In this document: positions 21,460 to 32,964 of the stretch, in pieces
Layout of the letters: every line of letters starts with the position of its first letter
How positions within the stretch are numbered: the first letter of the stretch is position 1
DNA from: Gonocerus acuteangulatus
Taxonomy: Eukaryota > Arthropoda > Insecta > Hemiptera > Coreidae
Assembly: GCA_946811695.1 (NCBI GenBank)
Contig: OX328128.1
Coordinates: 30,860,562 to 30,924,561, forward strand
Reading direction: 5' to 3'
DNA: 64,000 nucleotides
Notes under the pieces: model-generated
What the model saw: the letters and a program-made list of their open reading frames with translations, nothing else
Database searches by the model: none
Told to the model about the DNA's origin: nothing
Program-made: the position numbers and the translations under genes

Positions 21460-21914
21460 GCACACGTCACAAACCCTGCATACTGAGAGGAACAAGCACT
21501 ACGCTCTAGCATCCCCAGCGAAGTGTATTGTCCTACTATCTAGCGGTGAATTCATGTACTAGTTCGACCTTCCCTCGCCACTTCGCTGCACCATTGAAGC
21601 AATATTTTGGAATATACTTAAACAAGCTGGAATCAATCTGCCTATGATAGCTCTCTTTGAGGATATTACCTTCCTTAACATTCATCAGCTGTTTTAGCTA
21701 GCAGGAAGAGATGTCAGTACAACACGTATGTTAACCCTGAAAAAAGACAAGTAGTCTTCTTTAAGTAAATATCCATATATGAATATATAAATTAAGGAAC
21801 GCTTTTTCTCTGATGGGCCAAATTAATACAAATTTTACCTTAGGGACTAAGGCCCTAAAGGACTAAGCCTTTAATCGGCATTTAAAAAAATAAATACGTA
21901 CAGGATCTCCTGCA
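21460..21914. other. Unassigned sequence
   Basis: No gene or known repeat was recognised. Confidence 0.35.
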
Positions 21915-22135
21915 TCTTTTTTATTTTTTTTTTACAGCGTACCTAACCCCGGGCTATCTACAGGTTACCAACCTTCCTAAACATCGCCGCTGTAACAGGT
22001 CATTTCTTAAACGGCTCCTGAAATGAAAAAAAGCTAACATTCTGCAGAAGAGATTCGGCATCTTCTGTATGATAACCCAAGGCGTTAGCACTGGACCACG
22101 GGTTAGCCCAGCATTTCCATAACATTCTTATTCCT
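21915..22135 (-). mobile_element. tRNA-headed SINE, diverged
   Basis: On the - strand a tRNA-like head (GTGGTCCAGTGCTAACGCC, A-box-like; then 'gggttatcatacagaagatgccgaatctc', a damaged B-box) runs into a tail containing 'ggtaacctgtagatagcccgg' and a poly-A that appears as T-runs at 21918-21934. The tail matches that of the 5S-headed SINEs at 28.1 and 29.8 kb. Confidence 0.65.
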
Positions 22136-22880
22136 ATAGTCATTTAAAAAGCTTGGAACAGATATAGTTAATAATTTCTGAAAAATACTTGAGATGAAAG
22201 AATCAAACGGAAGAAAAGTGAGATTTTAGGCACCCAAAACTCGGAAAACTTACAGTTATTCAAAGATTTGATTAGATTTTAAATGACTCATATCCTCCAC
22301 AGTGCTCCTCGGCTTTTTGTCTAATTGTGGAAGACTAAAAATGGTCAGCCATACCCTAAACTCCTGATGAACTTCAAATACCCCCCGACTTTTGTTTACC
22401 TCCTGATTTCAATTTCATTGACGGTGAGAAAATGTAAAATCGTCTTTTTTCCAATGCTACACATTCGAATGTAACACGATTAGGTGTCTAAGCCTTTTCT
22501 TTGCACCACCTGGTGATGAACTCATCTTCATAGTATGCATATGATTATTTAGGGCACATGCTTCTGTGGTTTTTGGCTACTATCGCCTCTTTAGCACTAG
22601 CTACTCACAGTCCGACAAATAACAGACGGCCTATGACTGTCGCTTCCGAATCCAGTCCTGCCAATGTTTTTGGTTTCTTTTTGCTTTTCACCAATAAAAA
22701 TAGGTCCTCTTTACAAAAAAGTTATTTTGACAGATGCTATTCGTACAAAAATATTATAGCTTTTTCAGATCGACGGTTCAGTTCAATTCCACATGCACGA
22801 AAGTTCGAGTGAAATATTCCCTTATGGTTCCAACTCCCATTTCATGGGATAACACGGTAAGTGAAACATTATAAAAACTG
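22136..22880. other. Unassigned sequence
   Basis: No gene or known repeat was recognised. The longest frame (22558-22812, +) starts with a hydrophobic stretch (LLWFLATIASLALATHS) but has no donor site or homology that I can support. Confidence 0.35.
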
Positions 22881-23333
22881 ATTATGTCTCGTTTAAGACT
22901 AGGGAAGGCTTTGAGGGGCCAGACGAAAGAAATAGTGCCTAATATTTATCAATACTTAACCAAAGCTAAGTATTGATAAATATAAACTTATCACTAGGAC
23001 GTTTTAAATCTCCTTGTGATAAGTTTATAAGACAGAGAATTTTTACCGCCAATTTCTTGCACGGGAAATATAGGCCACGCCCTTTTCCCCACCAACTAAA
23101 CTATCTATTTGAAAAGGCTTTAGCTTAAATTGTTTTTAGCCTTAGCTTTGGCTAAGTATTGATAAATACGAGGGCTATCCAGAAAGTCGGTTACGTTTTG
23201 CTCTCTAGCCGCTATGGGCTGAGATATCACGGGCATCTTGATTCAGAGCGTTCGTCCTTTTATTGGCTATCCAGCCGTGGTAGTGGGAGGTAATTATTGC
23301 TGCTCATTCCTGTACAATACTAGTTTTAAATGT

Positions 23334-24636
23334 GAGTCGTCATTGAAAATCCCGCGACCTGTGAAGTGCGGTCAGTGATACGGTTTTAGCGCGGTTCCTC
23401 CCTCCTCCATAGGGAGGAACCCCGCTTATAAGGTTGATCTCATGACGCAAGGCGATAGCTTTAACCCTTTTCGAGAAAATTGGAAAAATAGTTTTTGAAT
23501 ACCGTTTTTGGTTTGGGTACTTAGAATCATGGGATTCAGTTGAAACATTTCCTGCATGCTCTACTTTCATTAAAACTAATATGTTGAAATTTTTGTTACG
23601 TTTGGAGGTAAGGAAGGGTTAGAATAAAATATTTTATTAACAGACATAAAAAGTTTTGGTAACTTTGTATACTTTCCTTTATATCTCGAAAAAGGTTGAG
23701 AATCTTGGTAAACGGAAGATTACCATTAGAAAGCTTACTAAATGCTCTACAAAAAAGGTTCTGATGAAAGTTTTGATTAGGCGATGTCAATCGGAGAAAT
23801 AAGTGCTTAAAACTTTAAAGTGATTGATTTCGTTTATTCGAACCGTTCTTTTTGTCTGTTTTATTCCTTGTTATTTTTTAATTGCTTATAGTCGGATAAT
23901 GCATTTGACAATAAAACAGATTAAGTAAAATAAGAAGATCAATTTATTGTTAAAAATGTAGCGTTCAAAGAGAGAGATCCCAAGGCTTTCCAAATGCCTT
24001 TGAGCTGAGACCTTTCTGGCCGACTTATGAGTTGGCCGACCCATACAGGTAAGATCATATATGAAGACCTTTCAAGACTGGTGATTCTATCTTAATCTTT
24101 CCAAATTAGACTAGGGATAAGAACCGAACCGCGCTAAGATGATGCGAGTCGGACTTTTTGTTAGCTAAGAACAGTAAAACAATTGAGATTTATCGCCAAA
24201 TCTTTGAAGTTTATGGGAACGATGTGATCACTAAAGGTGGAGTGCGTCAATGGTGCATTAGGTTTAAAATTGGCCGAACTAATGTGCACGATGAAGAACG
24301 ATGTGGACGGCCAAGTACTGTGGCCGATGAAATTATCACTAAAGTCGATGAGAAAATTAAAGAAGACCGTCGGAAAAGTTAAGAAGATCAATTCAAAACA
24401 AGCGCAGAGGAAAGTAAAATTTAAAAATGTTGCTTCTGCAGCAGAACGCCCGACCACACATAGCCAATCGAACTCTACAAGTACTGGATGTTTTCAAGTG
24501 GGAGGTGTTTCCACATCCACCTTACAGTCCCGATCTTGCTCCTAGCGATTATCACCTCTTTCCTTCAATGAAGAAATGGCTTGTGACACAGCGTTTTGAT
24601 GTCAACAGGGAACTGAGTGATCGCGTGAGAACCTAG
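23334..24636 (+). pseudogene. mariner DD34D transposase, interrupted and deleted
   Basis: The N-terminal frame (VIENPATCEVRSVIRF) is broken by family X at 23386 and resumes at 24155 as LLAKNSKTIEIYRQIFEVYG, then the HTH region and the RCGRPST linker. A deletion and frameshift near 24380 remove the first catalytic Asp. The second motif reads QQNARPHIANRT where the family has a catalytic Asp before Asn. The third motif PPYSPDLAPSDYHLF is intact, 34 residues downstream of the second site as in DD34D mariners. It is non-functional on at least three counts. Confidence 0.88.
23386..24154 (-). mobile_element. Family X copy inside the mariner transposase
   Basis: The 3' hairpin end is on the left (AGCGCGGTTCCTCCCTCC) and the 5' end on the right (GCGAGTCGGAC). 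T4 lies before it and T5 after it. Removing the copy and one T-tract restores a continuous transposase reading frame across the site, so these are the true ends. It is a 769-bp short form: one unit, no (TA)n and a truncated 3' module. Confidence 0.92.
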
Positions 24637-24888
24637 CAGCAGAATTCTATGACACTGGACTTTCAAACTGGTTCAACCGCTATGAGAAGTGTCTTAATTC
24701 GCATGGAGACTATGTAGAAAAACAGTATTTTAGTGTCACTTTCAAATGTATATGGTAAAAAAAAATTTCGTACTTAATTTTTTTTTTATACCAAAACGTA
24801 ACCGACATTCTGGATAGCCCTCGTATTAAACACTATCTCCCTCGCCTAACCTCTCAAAGCTATCAATGGTTCTAAAGGAGACATAATC

Positions 24889-25768
24889 AATTTTTATTAA
24901 GGTTAAAGTAGCGTGTTTTCATTGTATTAGAAATGCAATTGGCGGAACCGCCGGGATTATTTCTCTCAGAATTTCGCGCATGCGGGATCAGAACTATTCC
25001 ATCTCTGGTGGACTTGAATACTGGTCAAGCCAAGAGTTCTGTAGGAAATTTTACTTACCTAAGATATGATTTAAAAAACAGTGCATAAAACATTCGATAT
25101 AAATGGGAAAGGAAAGTGTGTAAGTTGTCAGCCCTTGAGGAGTAGGTTATGGAAGCAGGTTTGCCAATCTCCAACATGGTGGCCCTTCAATTTTCCCGGG
25201 GTTTACTACCTCCCCCCGCCTCAATCCGGCGAGTTTACAATCCTGAGCGAGTCGCTCCTTCCTCGGGGATTACGACTTCCGTCGTATCCTGTAGGGATTT
25301 GCTATCGACCAATTCCCTAGAATCGATTCCAATTGAATATACTATAAGCTGGCGAATTCAGGAGGCACTTTCTCATTACATTGATTTAACTTTTTTTAGG
25401 ACAGAATTTATAATAAAAATTATGTCTAAAATGCCTGGTTTTTTGTATAATCGTATTACCTAGGGATATAGCCGAATAGATATAGCTTTGTAACGCACAT
25501 GTAAAAAAACGTTTTTCTTGGGAAAAAACAAGATATGTTTTATGGTTCCATGACATTACCCGAGTTAACGGGGGCTTCATAAAGCAGCCCTTAAAAATAC
25601 ATTGTGCAAAAAAAAAATATAAAACTATAGGCCAGGTAATAATAGTCAAAGTAAAAAACAAGTTAATGGCTTTAAATTCCCATAAACGTTTTAACACCCG
25701 AGTTTACTCGTTTATGGCAACAACGAAAGAGCATCTTTACCCGAGGATCCTCGTTAAGTAAACCGTGG

Positions 25769-25770
<2 letters not shown>
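24889..25770. other. Unassigned sequence
   Basis: 25081-25470 has a longer open stretch on + but no recognised domain; no repeat was recognised. Confidence 0.35.

Positions 25771-25815
<45 letters not shown>
25771..25815. repeat. (TA)n microsatellite
   Basis: Pure TA tract outside family X. Confidence 0.95.
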
Positions 25816-25819
<4 letters not shown>

Positions 25820-26027
25820 AAAAAATGCTCTACTGATGATAAACTATTAAAATAAAATAACGATTTTCTCTGTACACTACATAGAATCAACTCCTTTCAA
25901 GTTATTTTTCCGTATAATGCATAATGTTTATTGATTTCTTTATTTAGTCTCATAACATTGGCGATGGACACTTTTAATACCTGATACTATTTATATTGGA
26001 TATAGCGCACGAATATGCAACGATATT

Positions 26028-26212
26028 TTTTTTTTTTTTTTTTTTTTTTACGGCACACCAACTTCTAGGCCATTCGCGACATCCATGGTGCAGGAGGGAA
26101 TTTTCTCAACGGATACCGAAATGAGATAAATCCTTGCTGCGGGTTGGACTCGAACCCCCACCTCCTGTATGATAATCAAAGGGGTTAGTCGCTAGTCCAG
26201 GGGAGACCCGTG
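26028..26212 (-). mobile_element. tRNA-headed SINE
   Basis: Read on the - strand: 'tggactagcgactaacc' (A-box position), 'gtgggggttcgagtcc' (excellent B-box, revcomp of 26146-26161), then a tail with 'gcgaatggcctagaagttgg' and 'tgtgccgt', and a poly-A (T22 at 26028-26049). The order and spacing are those of a tRNA-derived SINE. The tail is a diverged version of that in the 5S SINEs. Confidence 0.8.
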
Positions 26213-26937
26213 TAAACATATAAAACATTTGTAAATGAAAAAATACATGAAATTAAATGGAATATTTAATTTTGTTGAAGGTTTATATGTATATACATGA
26301 GTACAGCTGGTCGCCAAAAATACTTGGACTACGTAGTATCATTTCATTACAAAGAGGCCGTATGGAGGAGGCTATTACGTTAATTCTAATTATTCGAACC
26401 AATTGAATTACCTTCATCAACGCCAAGTGTCAGAATTGTATTTTATTTATATAAATAGAATCATCAAAAACTTTAATCACGTTTTTTACGTCTGCCTCCA
26501 TAGAGTTCACGTTGAGGACGGGACTTCCTGACAAGAAATGCCCCAAGAGAGGCACGATCAAGGCACGAAAAATGTCGGACGTAAGTAATACATTAAATAA
26601 TTTTGAACATATCGCACTAGTATTTCTAAAGTGACGCAACTCAAAAATCGGTTTTATTCACACCGTCATAGTTATGACTGTGAAAGACATAGTAATTATA
26701 TCTTGATCGACCACCAAACTGTATGTACCTAGATTCAGAGCTTGTACACCAGAGGGCACTTGTGTCACCCTTCCTGTCTTAATTCTAAGGCCCCTACATA
26801 GGCAAGAGTGACAAATTTTCAGTTGAGTATTATTTTGAGTTTTGTCACTTTAGAAATACAAGCACGATATGGTAACTTCCTTACCAAGCCTATAATGATT
26901 CGAAAAAAAATTATTATATTTTGGGTCATCTCTAGAA

Positions 26938-26942
<5 letters not shown>
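26213..26942. other. Unassigned sequence
   Basis: Contains 'tatgtatatacatga' and no recognised gene. A - strand frame at 26430-26639 has no known domain. Confidence 0.35.

Positions 26943-26995
<53 letters not shown>
26943..26995. repeat. (TA)n microsatellite
   Basis: Pure TA tract outside family X. Confidence 0.95.
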
Positions 26996-26998
<3 letters not shown>

Positions 26999-27520
26999 TT
27001 TATTAAAAATATGGCTGGAAATATAGAGTTTTTATATCGGAAATGTCAGCGATGGGATTAGACAAAACAACAATGGGCTTAGGGTTTCACCCTGGAAGAC
27101 CCCTCGCGCAACCCTAGTACGATACCCTAATGCTCTACTAATCCTAGAACCAGTCGACCTAAAAGGTTCTCACATCAGCTTCAGGAGACAAAGGCCACGT
27201 GCAGTCTAGATTTCCTCGTGCGCACCCTCAATGGATCCATGACTCCGGGCTATTGTCCCAGGGTTGGGGATAGGACAGCAGCACTTCTACTGATTTATTG
27301 TCCTTATTAGTTCTATCAATCTATTCAGTCAGCTGGTGGTGTTCTGATTGTGAGCGGTATGGGCAGCGATAGGGCATGGAGTTGTCAAACCATCATGACT
27401 TAGGCGTGGAGATGCTTGAATAGCCAGCAATTTGCGTTTAGAGGGGGAGGTAGTGAGAGGGTTGCCTAAAGAACATCTTTAGGCAAAGGTCTGTAATGCT
27501 GAAGTCTGTCCAATGTTTCT

Positions 27521-27731
27521 TAAGCAGGCTACATACGGTCAGGCAGGCCTCTCAGTTAGGCCTGAACAGTCCCCCTGAAAGCAGGTCGCCTAAACGTGTA
27601 TATATTCCGGCCGGTCTGTCAGTTGAGACTGTTCAGGCGGCCGGAATATATACACGTTCAGGCGACCGGCTTTCCAGCGGACTGTTCAGGCCTAACTGAC
27701 AGGCCTACCTGAATCGAGTCTAGCCTGCTTT
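27521..27731. mobile_element. Foldback MITE (~210 bp)
   Basis: The outer ends AAGCAGGCTA / TAGCCTGCTT and the inner arms (CAGTTAGGCCTGAACAGT, CGTGTATATATTCCGGCCGG and their complements) make almost the whole element one inverted repeat around about 27622. It is GC-rich, has no coding capacity, and has no certain target duplication. Confidence 0.85.
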
Positions 27732-28087
27732 ATAATTCAGAAAATGAATACAAACAATTTGTAATACAATTTGCATAAATGCTAATTGATTGCGCCTCTT
27801 CGTGCATCTGTTTTCCGTCTGTATGGTTTCATTTTCGATAATAGTTCAATTCGTCGTTAAGTGCTTTTCTGTATTTAGTTGCGTCTCGTGCGCACCCCAC
27901 CACCTTGTACAAGTCATCTGTCGTCAGTAAAGGTACAATCTTGGCTCCTTTCCCAGCCATCTCCTTCTGAATTCCTCTAGAATCGGTCATTTGTTCAGGA
28001 AATGGAACATGGTTTCATTTTCTTCCAGATAGCATCGACAGCAAAGCTTTTCCCTTCCTTCTCTCCAAGGTCTATCATTTAATGACA

Positions 28088-28089
<2 letters not shown>
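27732..28089. other. Unassigned sequence
   Basis: Some of it ('tctccttctgaattcctctagaatcgg', 'gatagcatcgacagcaaagc') looks like single-copy or old LINE 3' sequence; no call is possible. Confidence 0.3.
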
Positions 28090-28162
<73 letters not shown>

Positions 28163-28340
28163 GGCGCATCTACATCTTGGCCATTAGCGCCTGGCTATCT
28201 ACAGGTTGCCACCCTTTTATAATGCCAACATCACGTGGTCGGTCACCCATTCAGGTACTGACCACGCCCGACGTTGCTTAACTTCGGTGATCTACGGGAA
28301 CCGGTGCACTCAACGTGGCTATGGTCGTTGGCTGGGAACC
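28090..28340 (-). mobile_element. 5S-rRNA-headed SINE with ~69-nt poly-A
   Basis: Read on the - strand from about 28336: GCCAACGACCATAGCCACG, then CCGGTTCCCGTAGATCACCG, AAGTTAAGCAACGTCGGGCG, TGGTCAGTACCTGAATGGG and TGACCGACCACG, which is plainly a 5S rRNA. It continues into a tail ('gatgttggcattataaaaggg', 'caacctgtagatagcc', 'aatggccaagatgtagatgc', GCCGTT) and a very long A-run (T-tract 28091-28159). Lengthened poly-A implies recent insertion. Confidence 0.9.
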
Positions 28341-29824
28341 TGTTATCTTTAAAATACTCTGCCGCGTCAAATCTTTTCGGTATTAGTTCTCTGTACAGCT
28401 GTCTGGAGGTTCAGTCATTAACACGTTAGTATAACAATTATATTTATGTATCAACATATCTTATGTCAATATCAAGTTTGATGTTGTTCTCAGCAGAAAT
28501 TCGGCGCCAATCTTTCCACCGTCGAACTTTACGTTTCCCATATGCCTTAATATAAATTGTATGTTTAATTTTAATTAACAATGCAATAATGAAGACAAGT
28601 CACTTTCTAAGAGAATTATGTGGTTTATTATGGCAATTGGAGTTTTTCAACGGTGTCATACTTCTTGTATCAAAAAATATGTCCTTATACAATACAGATC
28701 GGCAGACTGTATAGAATAATTTAAATTTCGAGTCAACATCTATTTTACTGTTATATAATATTTGTTTCTGCTTACCTATTGTAAATTTAACAACAGTAGC
28801 TTTTTTGCGCATGTTTTATTGAATAGTGGGTCCTGGTGTGAATATTTAAACGTATTCACTATTTATTATCATCTTAACATGTCCAGTGTTCGATGACTCA
28901 ATTGAACTTTCCAATAAGATCTCAAAAGCTTGAATTGGAAGGTGCTTTGAATGAGTTGATCACTGCCTGTACTGGAGCCTCGATACTGGATACTGGGTCA
29001 CAGCGGACTCTCCGGCAAAGAACGACGCCTGGGAAAAGAAACCTAATTTCTTCCCGCGGGAAGGCTCATTTCCCCGCCAATCCCCGACGGCTGGGGTGAG
29101 AAAGGAAATAATTTTCGAATTGTCGGCCCTGCGACTGGAATCTACTTATTTACGAGAGATTGGGGATGTTTCTGAAATTACCGCCTCGCCCCCCCCCCTC
29201 CTCCTTCGCTCTCCGGAAAGTTGTTTAGAAACTGACTGATGCTTCAGATTGATTTGATTCACTCAGTTCGCCACTAATGGAATCTACAGGACCGAAAACC
29301 TCTACTTATTAAAAAATTCTTCTCTCCGGAGCTCCGCTTCGAGAATCGTTTTCTGATTTTTCAGTCGAGTTTTCTCTAGATGGAAAATATGATAATTTTC
29401 AAAAATATAATGAAGAAGGGCTTCCACCCCCTTGCTGCATTTACAGAACTCCTTCATGGACTCCTAAATATACTAGGGTTCGCCAGATCTCGTTAGCAAT
29501 TTTCGCAATAAATGCCAATGGAATGTGCCCTAAATAAATACAATTAAAGCATAGAAAGAAAGCAACCCTTACTAGGAGCTACTTGGGAAATACTAGAAAA
29601 ATAAATATAATAATTTTCCATAATTTTGGTTTTTTGGCGACGAAACTTGAACGATTGAAGAAAAATCGATCCATCTGGAAGAAGGCTTTACTCCTGACCC
29701 AAATGACTAATTTGCTTAACCGGCCGCAATTTCTGTTTTTGTTTTTTTTTCAATGAACCTCAGTTTACTTCATGAGTATCTAAAGAGAAAGATGTGTTGT
29801 AAAAATTAACTAAATCAATCCATT
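28341..29824. other. Mostly single-copy DNA with a GC-rich island
   Basis: No repeat was recognised. 28890-29220 is GC-rich ('ggagcctcgatactgg', 'cttcccgcgggaaggctc', 'ccccgccaatccccgacgg') in an AT-rich setting and could be a regulatory or promoter-proximal island. No coding signature is seen. Confidence 0.35.
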
Positions 29825-29832
29825 AGGATGTT

Positions 29833-30031
29833 TTGTTTTTTTTATTGTGTTTAACGGCGTATCAACATTAGGGCTATTAACGCCGGGCTGTCTACAGGTT
29901 GCCACACTTTTCTATAATGCCAACAGTACGTGGTCGGTCACCCATTCAGGTTCTGACCACGCCCGACGTTGCTTAACTTCGGTGAGCTACGGGAACCGGT
30001 GTATTGAACGTGGCTATGGCCGTTGGCCATG
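29833..30031 (-). mobile_element. 5S-rRNA-headed SINE with target duplication
   Basis: Same structure as the copy at 28090, with a 5S head at 29926-30027 on the - strand and tail 'ggcaacctgtagacagcccg', ending 'gcgttaatagccctaatg'-type sequence and a T-run at 29833-29843. Flanking direct repeats AGGATGTT (29825-29832 and 30032-30039) show target-primed integration by a LINE machinery. Confidence 0.9.
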
Positions 30032-30039
30032 AGGATGTT

Positions 30040-31709
30040 ATTTGTACTTTCTTGCAACGAAACTCGTGAGCAACATGTGTTGTGGAAATCAAAATAGGTC
30101 AATTAAAATTTGGGGTTTACTCAGGAAAAAGTAATGAATCAGCTGTTTCTTAGGAAAGACCAAAACTATTCGTGTTTAATTATATATGTTATTTTACGCA
30201 AATTATTTAGGAATGCAGCGTAAACTAACATAGTAACGCCTTTCTAAGGAATGTGCATAGTAATGCAGCTCCTGCGAGGTGGACGTTCATGAACATGAAA
30301 CAGAAATGAAACTACTGCCATCTTCACTTTGCTCTTAATCGCAATTCATGATTCCTTCGATTCATATTATAATTATGTTGTTCCGTTTATATTTTTTATA
30401 AACATTTTTAATGTTCTATTCACCGAGCTAACCAGGGAAATTGTGATTTGTGTATTTGTTGCATTTATTTGAGATATATATGTATGTTATACACAACGAT
30501 GGACCCATGGAGATGACGAAGGGCCACCGTACCCATAATTACAAGAAGAGGCAGCTCCCCCCCCCCTCCTTTAGGACATCTCGTTAAAACTCTGTCGAGT
30601 TGAGGTAACGATCCCCGCCAAAACCTTCCCGCCCGAAAATCAGTAATGGCAACCCACGAAATGTTCGACCCAAGCCAGTGCTAGGCGGATATTCCATGTG
30701 ATGTTATTTGTTCAAAGCAAATAAAGATCATTTTTTGTTTATTTATTTTGAGTGATTTGCCCAATAACGAGATAATATTTTAACTTATCCACATGAATCA
30801 AGGGGGCAACGGGAAGTAATAAACAAGAAGTTATTGAGTTTATCAAATTGTTTACATATATTTTTTAATCGAAAAAAATAAATTAATGAATAAGAAATAA
30901 TAAAGAATAAATAAAAAATATTCTATAAATTAGCAATTACAATTATTAAATAAATATATATTGACAAACATTTATGTAATTGTACCCGTCCAATACCTTA
31001 AGGCAGCTACTAACATTATTGGAAAACATTTTTCAAAGGAATGTTTGTCGAAATACAAACACAAAAAAGGAGTGAAGCAGCTTCGTCTTTTGACGGAAAA
31101 AATAATCTTCTAAGATTATTATTATTATTTTTTTTTTTTGTATTTGTATCGAAGTAGCTTAGTTTTAAATTTACTTTAATTCAGGAAGAAGCTTCTAACT
31201 TAATGGAACTTCGTTTAAAAATTTATTTAGTTTTCTATCTAATGTTTTTTCCGACATTAAAAAAAAAAATGATATTCCTGCTTTTAATAATTTGAAAGAA
31301 AAATTATAATGTGAAGCGAATAAATGGCTAATTTATTTAAAAGAAGCAATTTCAATTGAGGTGAATGACTTTATTTTGACTTAATGGTTACTTTATCATT
31401 TTTAAATATTTTCATAGACTTTACTTAGAAAATATCATGACAGATATCCCTGATAAATCTAATAATCCGAATAAAACAAAGTATAAAATAAAAAAAAAAA
31501 TTAAATGGCATTACAAAAATTCAATTATAAAATTAAATAAAGAAGTTTATTTCTTAAATCACAACCCCAAATGTTTAGATACTTTTATATATTTATTAGA
31601 TTTAATTTCTGTAAAGACGTTTTTCTTTGCAACAAGCAAATAAACTAACAATTTTCCTCTTTTCCCCACCAAAAAACATTTATTGTATATAGATTTATTT
31701 AATGAAATA
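30040..31709. other. Very AT-rich unassigned sequence
   Basis: 30250-30285 resembles a worn family X 5' terminus ('atgcagctcctgcgaggtgg'). 30730-31680 is extremely AT-rich with A/T runs and Lys/Asn/Ile-biased frames. No gene was recognised. Confidence 0.35.
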
Positions 31710-31711
31710 TA

Positions 31712-32822
31712 CGAGGTGTTTCCGGCCTGGGATAGAAGGAAAGGTGAAAGAAAAAAAACTGGTTTTACTGTTTTTCAATATATTCTCCTCTAAGTTCAAC
31801 ACACTTAATACAACGCTTTGGCAACATTTCTATACCATGAAAAAAATAATTTTCTTCTTTCTTAAAAAAAATGTTCTTCCACTGCTGCTTGGAGCTCTTC
31901 GTCGGTGTTAAATCGCCTTCCACGAAGGTCAGATTTCAACTTTGAGAAAAGGTAGAAATCGCTAGGAGCCAAGTCTGGGCTGTAGGGTGGATGAGAGATT
32001 TCTTCGAATCCACAGTCCTTCACAGCGGCCTTGGAAATCAATGCTGTGTGGACAGAGGCATTGTCTTGAAGGAGGCGGACACCTCTGCTTAACTTCCCTC
32101 GCCTCTTCTCTTTAATACCGTCTCGTAACCGGTGAAGTAGGGCTGCATAATACTCACCATTCATTGTGGTATTGCTTTCTTTAAAATCTATCAGTAGTAT
32201 TCCTTTACAGTCCCAAAAAATTGTGGCCATTACCTTTTTTGTTGACTGCGTGACTTTTACCTTTAAAGGAGGCGCTTCTCCATTCCATGGACTCTCTTTT
32301 GCTGAGTGGGTCATAATATAGAACCATTGTCTCATCCCCAGTTACAATTGAGTCCAAAAAATTCCTTGGGTCGGCATTATACTCGCGTAAAAATGCTATT
32401 TCCTTGGTTTTTAGTCGCCGGTCAGAGAGCAATTCAGATTCCACAAGTTGGATTATTTCAGACGTGACAGCTTCCAATGGGCGACCGGGACGTGGGTCAT
32501 CTTCTAGACTTTCTCTCCCTAACTTAAATAATTTTGCCCATTCTTTCACTGTGGAATACGAGGGAGAGGACTGCCCGTATACACAATCCAAGCGCTCTTT
32601 AATTTGCGCAGGAGTAAGACCCTCTTTACAAAAGAATTTAATTACCGCACGGTACTCGAGTTTGAACGTTGTAAAAATGGGGAGTTTCCTTCAAGGCTGG
32701 ACACTGGCTGACAAGACTGAGGAAGTGCGGGCGATGAGTATGGAGTGAGCAGGCATGGACCTCCATAGGCGTACAGGTCCCGGCACGTTAGAAGGAGGGG
32801 AAGCAGGACAGGCCGGAAACTT
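31712..32822 (-). mobile_element. mariner element, second lineage
   Basis: The left end TA|CGAGGTGTTTCCGGCCTG (31710 on) pairs with the right end ...CAGGCCGGAAAC near 32807-32820, beyond which the match is lost. A transposase pseudogene fills most of the element on the - strand. It differs in TIR and protein from the mariner at 23169. Confidence 0.85.
31862..32690 (-). pseudogene. mariner DD34D transposase, deleted and frameshifted
   Basis: Reading leftwards from about 32690: FTTFKLEYRAVIKFFCKEGL and TPAQIKERLDCVYGQSS (N-terminal HTH), STVKEWAKLFKLGRESLEDD, PRPGRP linker, LKTKEIA, then an abrupt join to FLREYNADPRNFLD. Roughly 70-80 residues before the first catalytic site are missing. The catalytic motifs VTGDET, LLQDNASVHT and PPYSPDLAPSDFYLF are all present, with exactly 34 residues between the second and third Asp. 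A frameshift lies near 32270-32335. No Met start is visible. It is inactive despite an intact catalytic triad. Confidence 0.9.
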
Positions 32823-32964
32823 ATGGACCTTACTACGTCCCAAATGCTCGAGAGGGGGTAGGAAAGGTTTCTTCTTTTTTCTCGAATAGTCATCCTATCA
32901 ACTTCCTCTGATCCCTTAGTAGCATCCACCTGCAGAAACATATTACTGCGATACTTCCTCACGC

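Larger units (their letters stand above)
23169..24823 (+). mobile_element. mariner element carrying a family X insertion
   Basis: TIRs CGAGGGCTATCCAGAAAGTC (left) and the complementary right end at 24793-24823, bounded by TA at 23167-23168 and 24824-24825. Without the 769-bp family X insertion the element is about 0.9 kb, shorter than the ~1.3 kb of intact mariners, because the transposase is internally deleted. Confidence 0.9.
22881..24888. mobile_element. TIR MITE interrupted by a mariner
   Basis: The left end ATTATGTCTCGTTTAAGAC and the right end (reverse complement ATTATGTCTCCTTTAGAAC) are inverted, and both are followed inward by GGCTTTGAGGGG-type sequence. Two internal hairpins lie at 22945-22982 (tttatcaatactta...) and 22985-23028 (aaacttatca...). 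'ttttagccttagctttggct' repeats the arm near 23150. A mariner occupies the TA at 23167. A partial relative is at 47730-47905. Confidence 0.7.

Noticed and set aside
22558..22812. Secreted protein frame starting LLWFLATIASLALATHS
   Set aside because: No donor, no family match, and the remainder of the frame looks random; one hydrophobic start in 64 kb is expected by chance.
28224..30031. Functional 5S rRNA genes
   Set aside because: The 5S parts are fused to a SINE tail and poly-A, one has target duplications, and none stands in a tandem 5S array.
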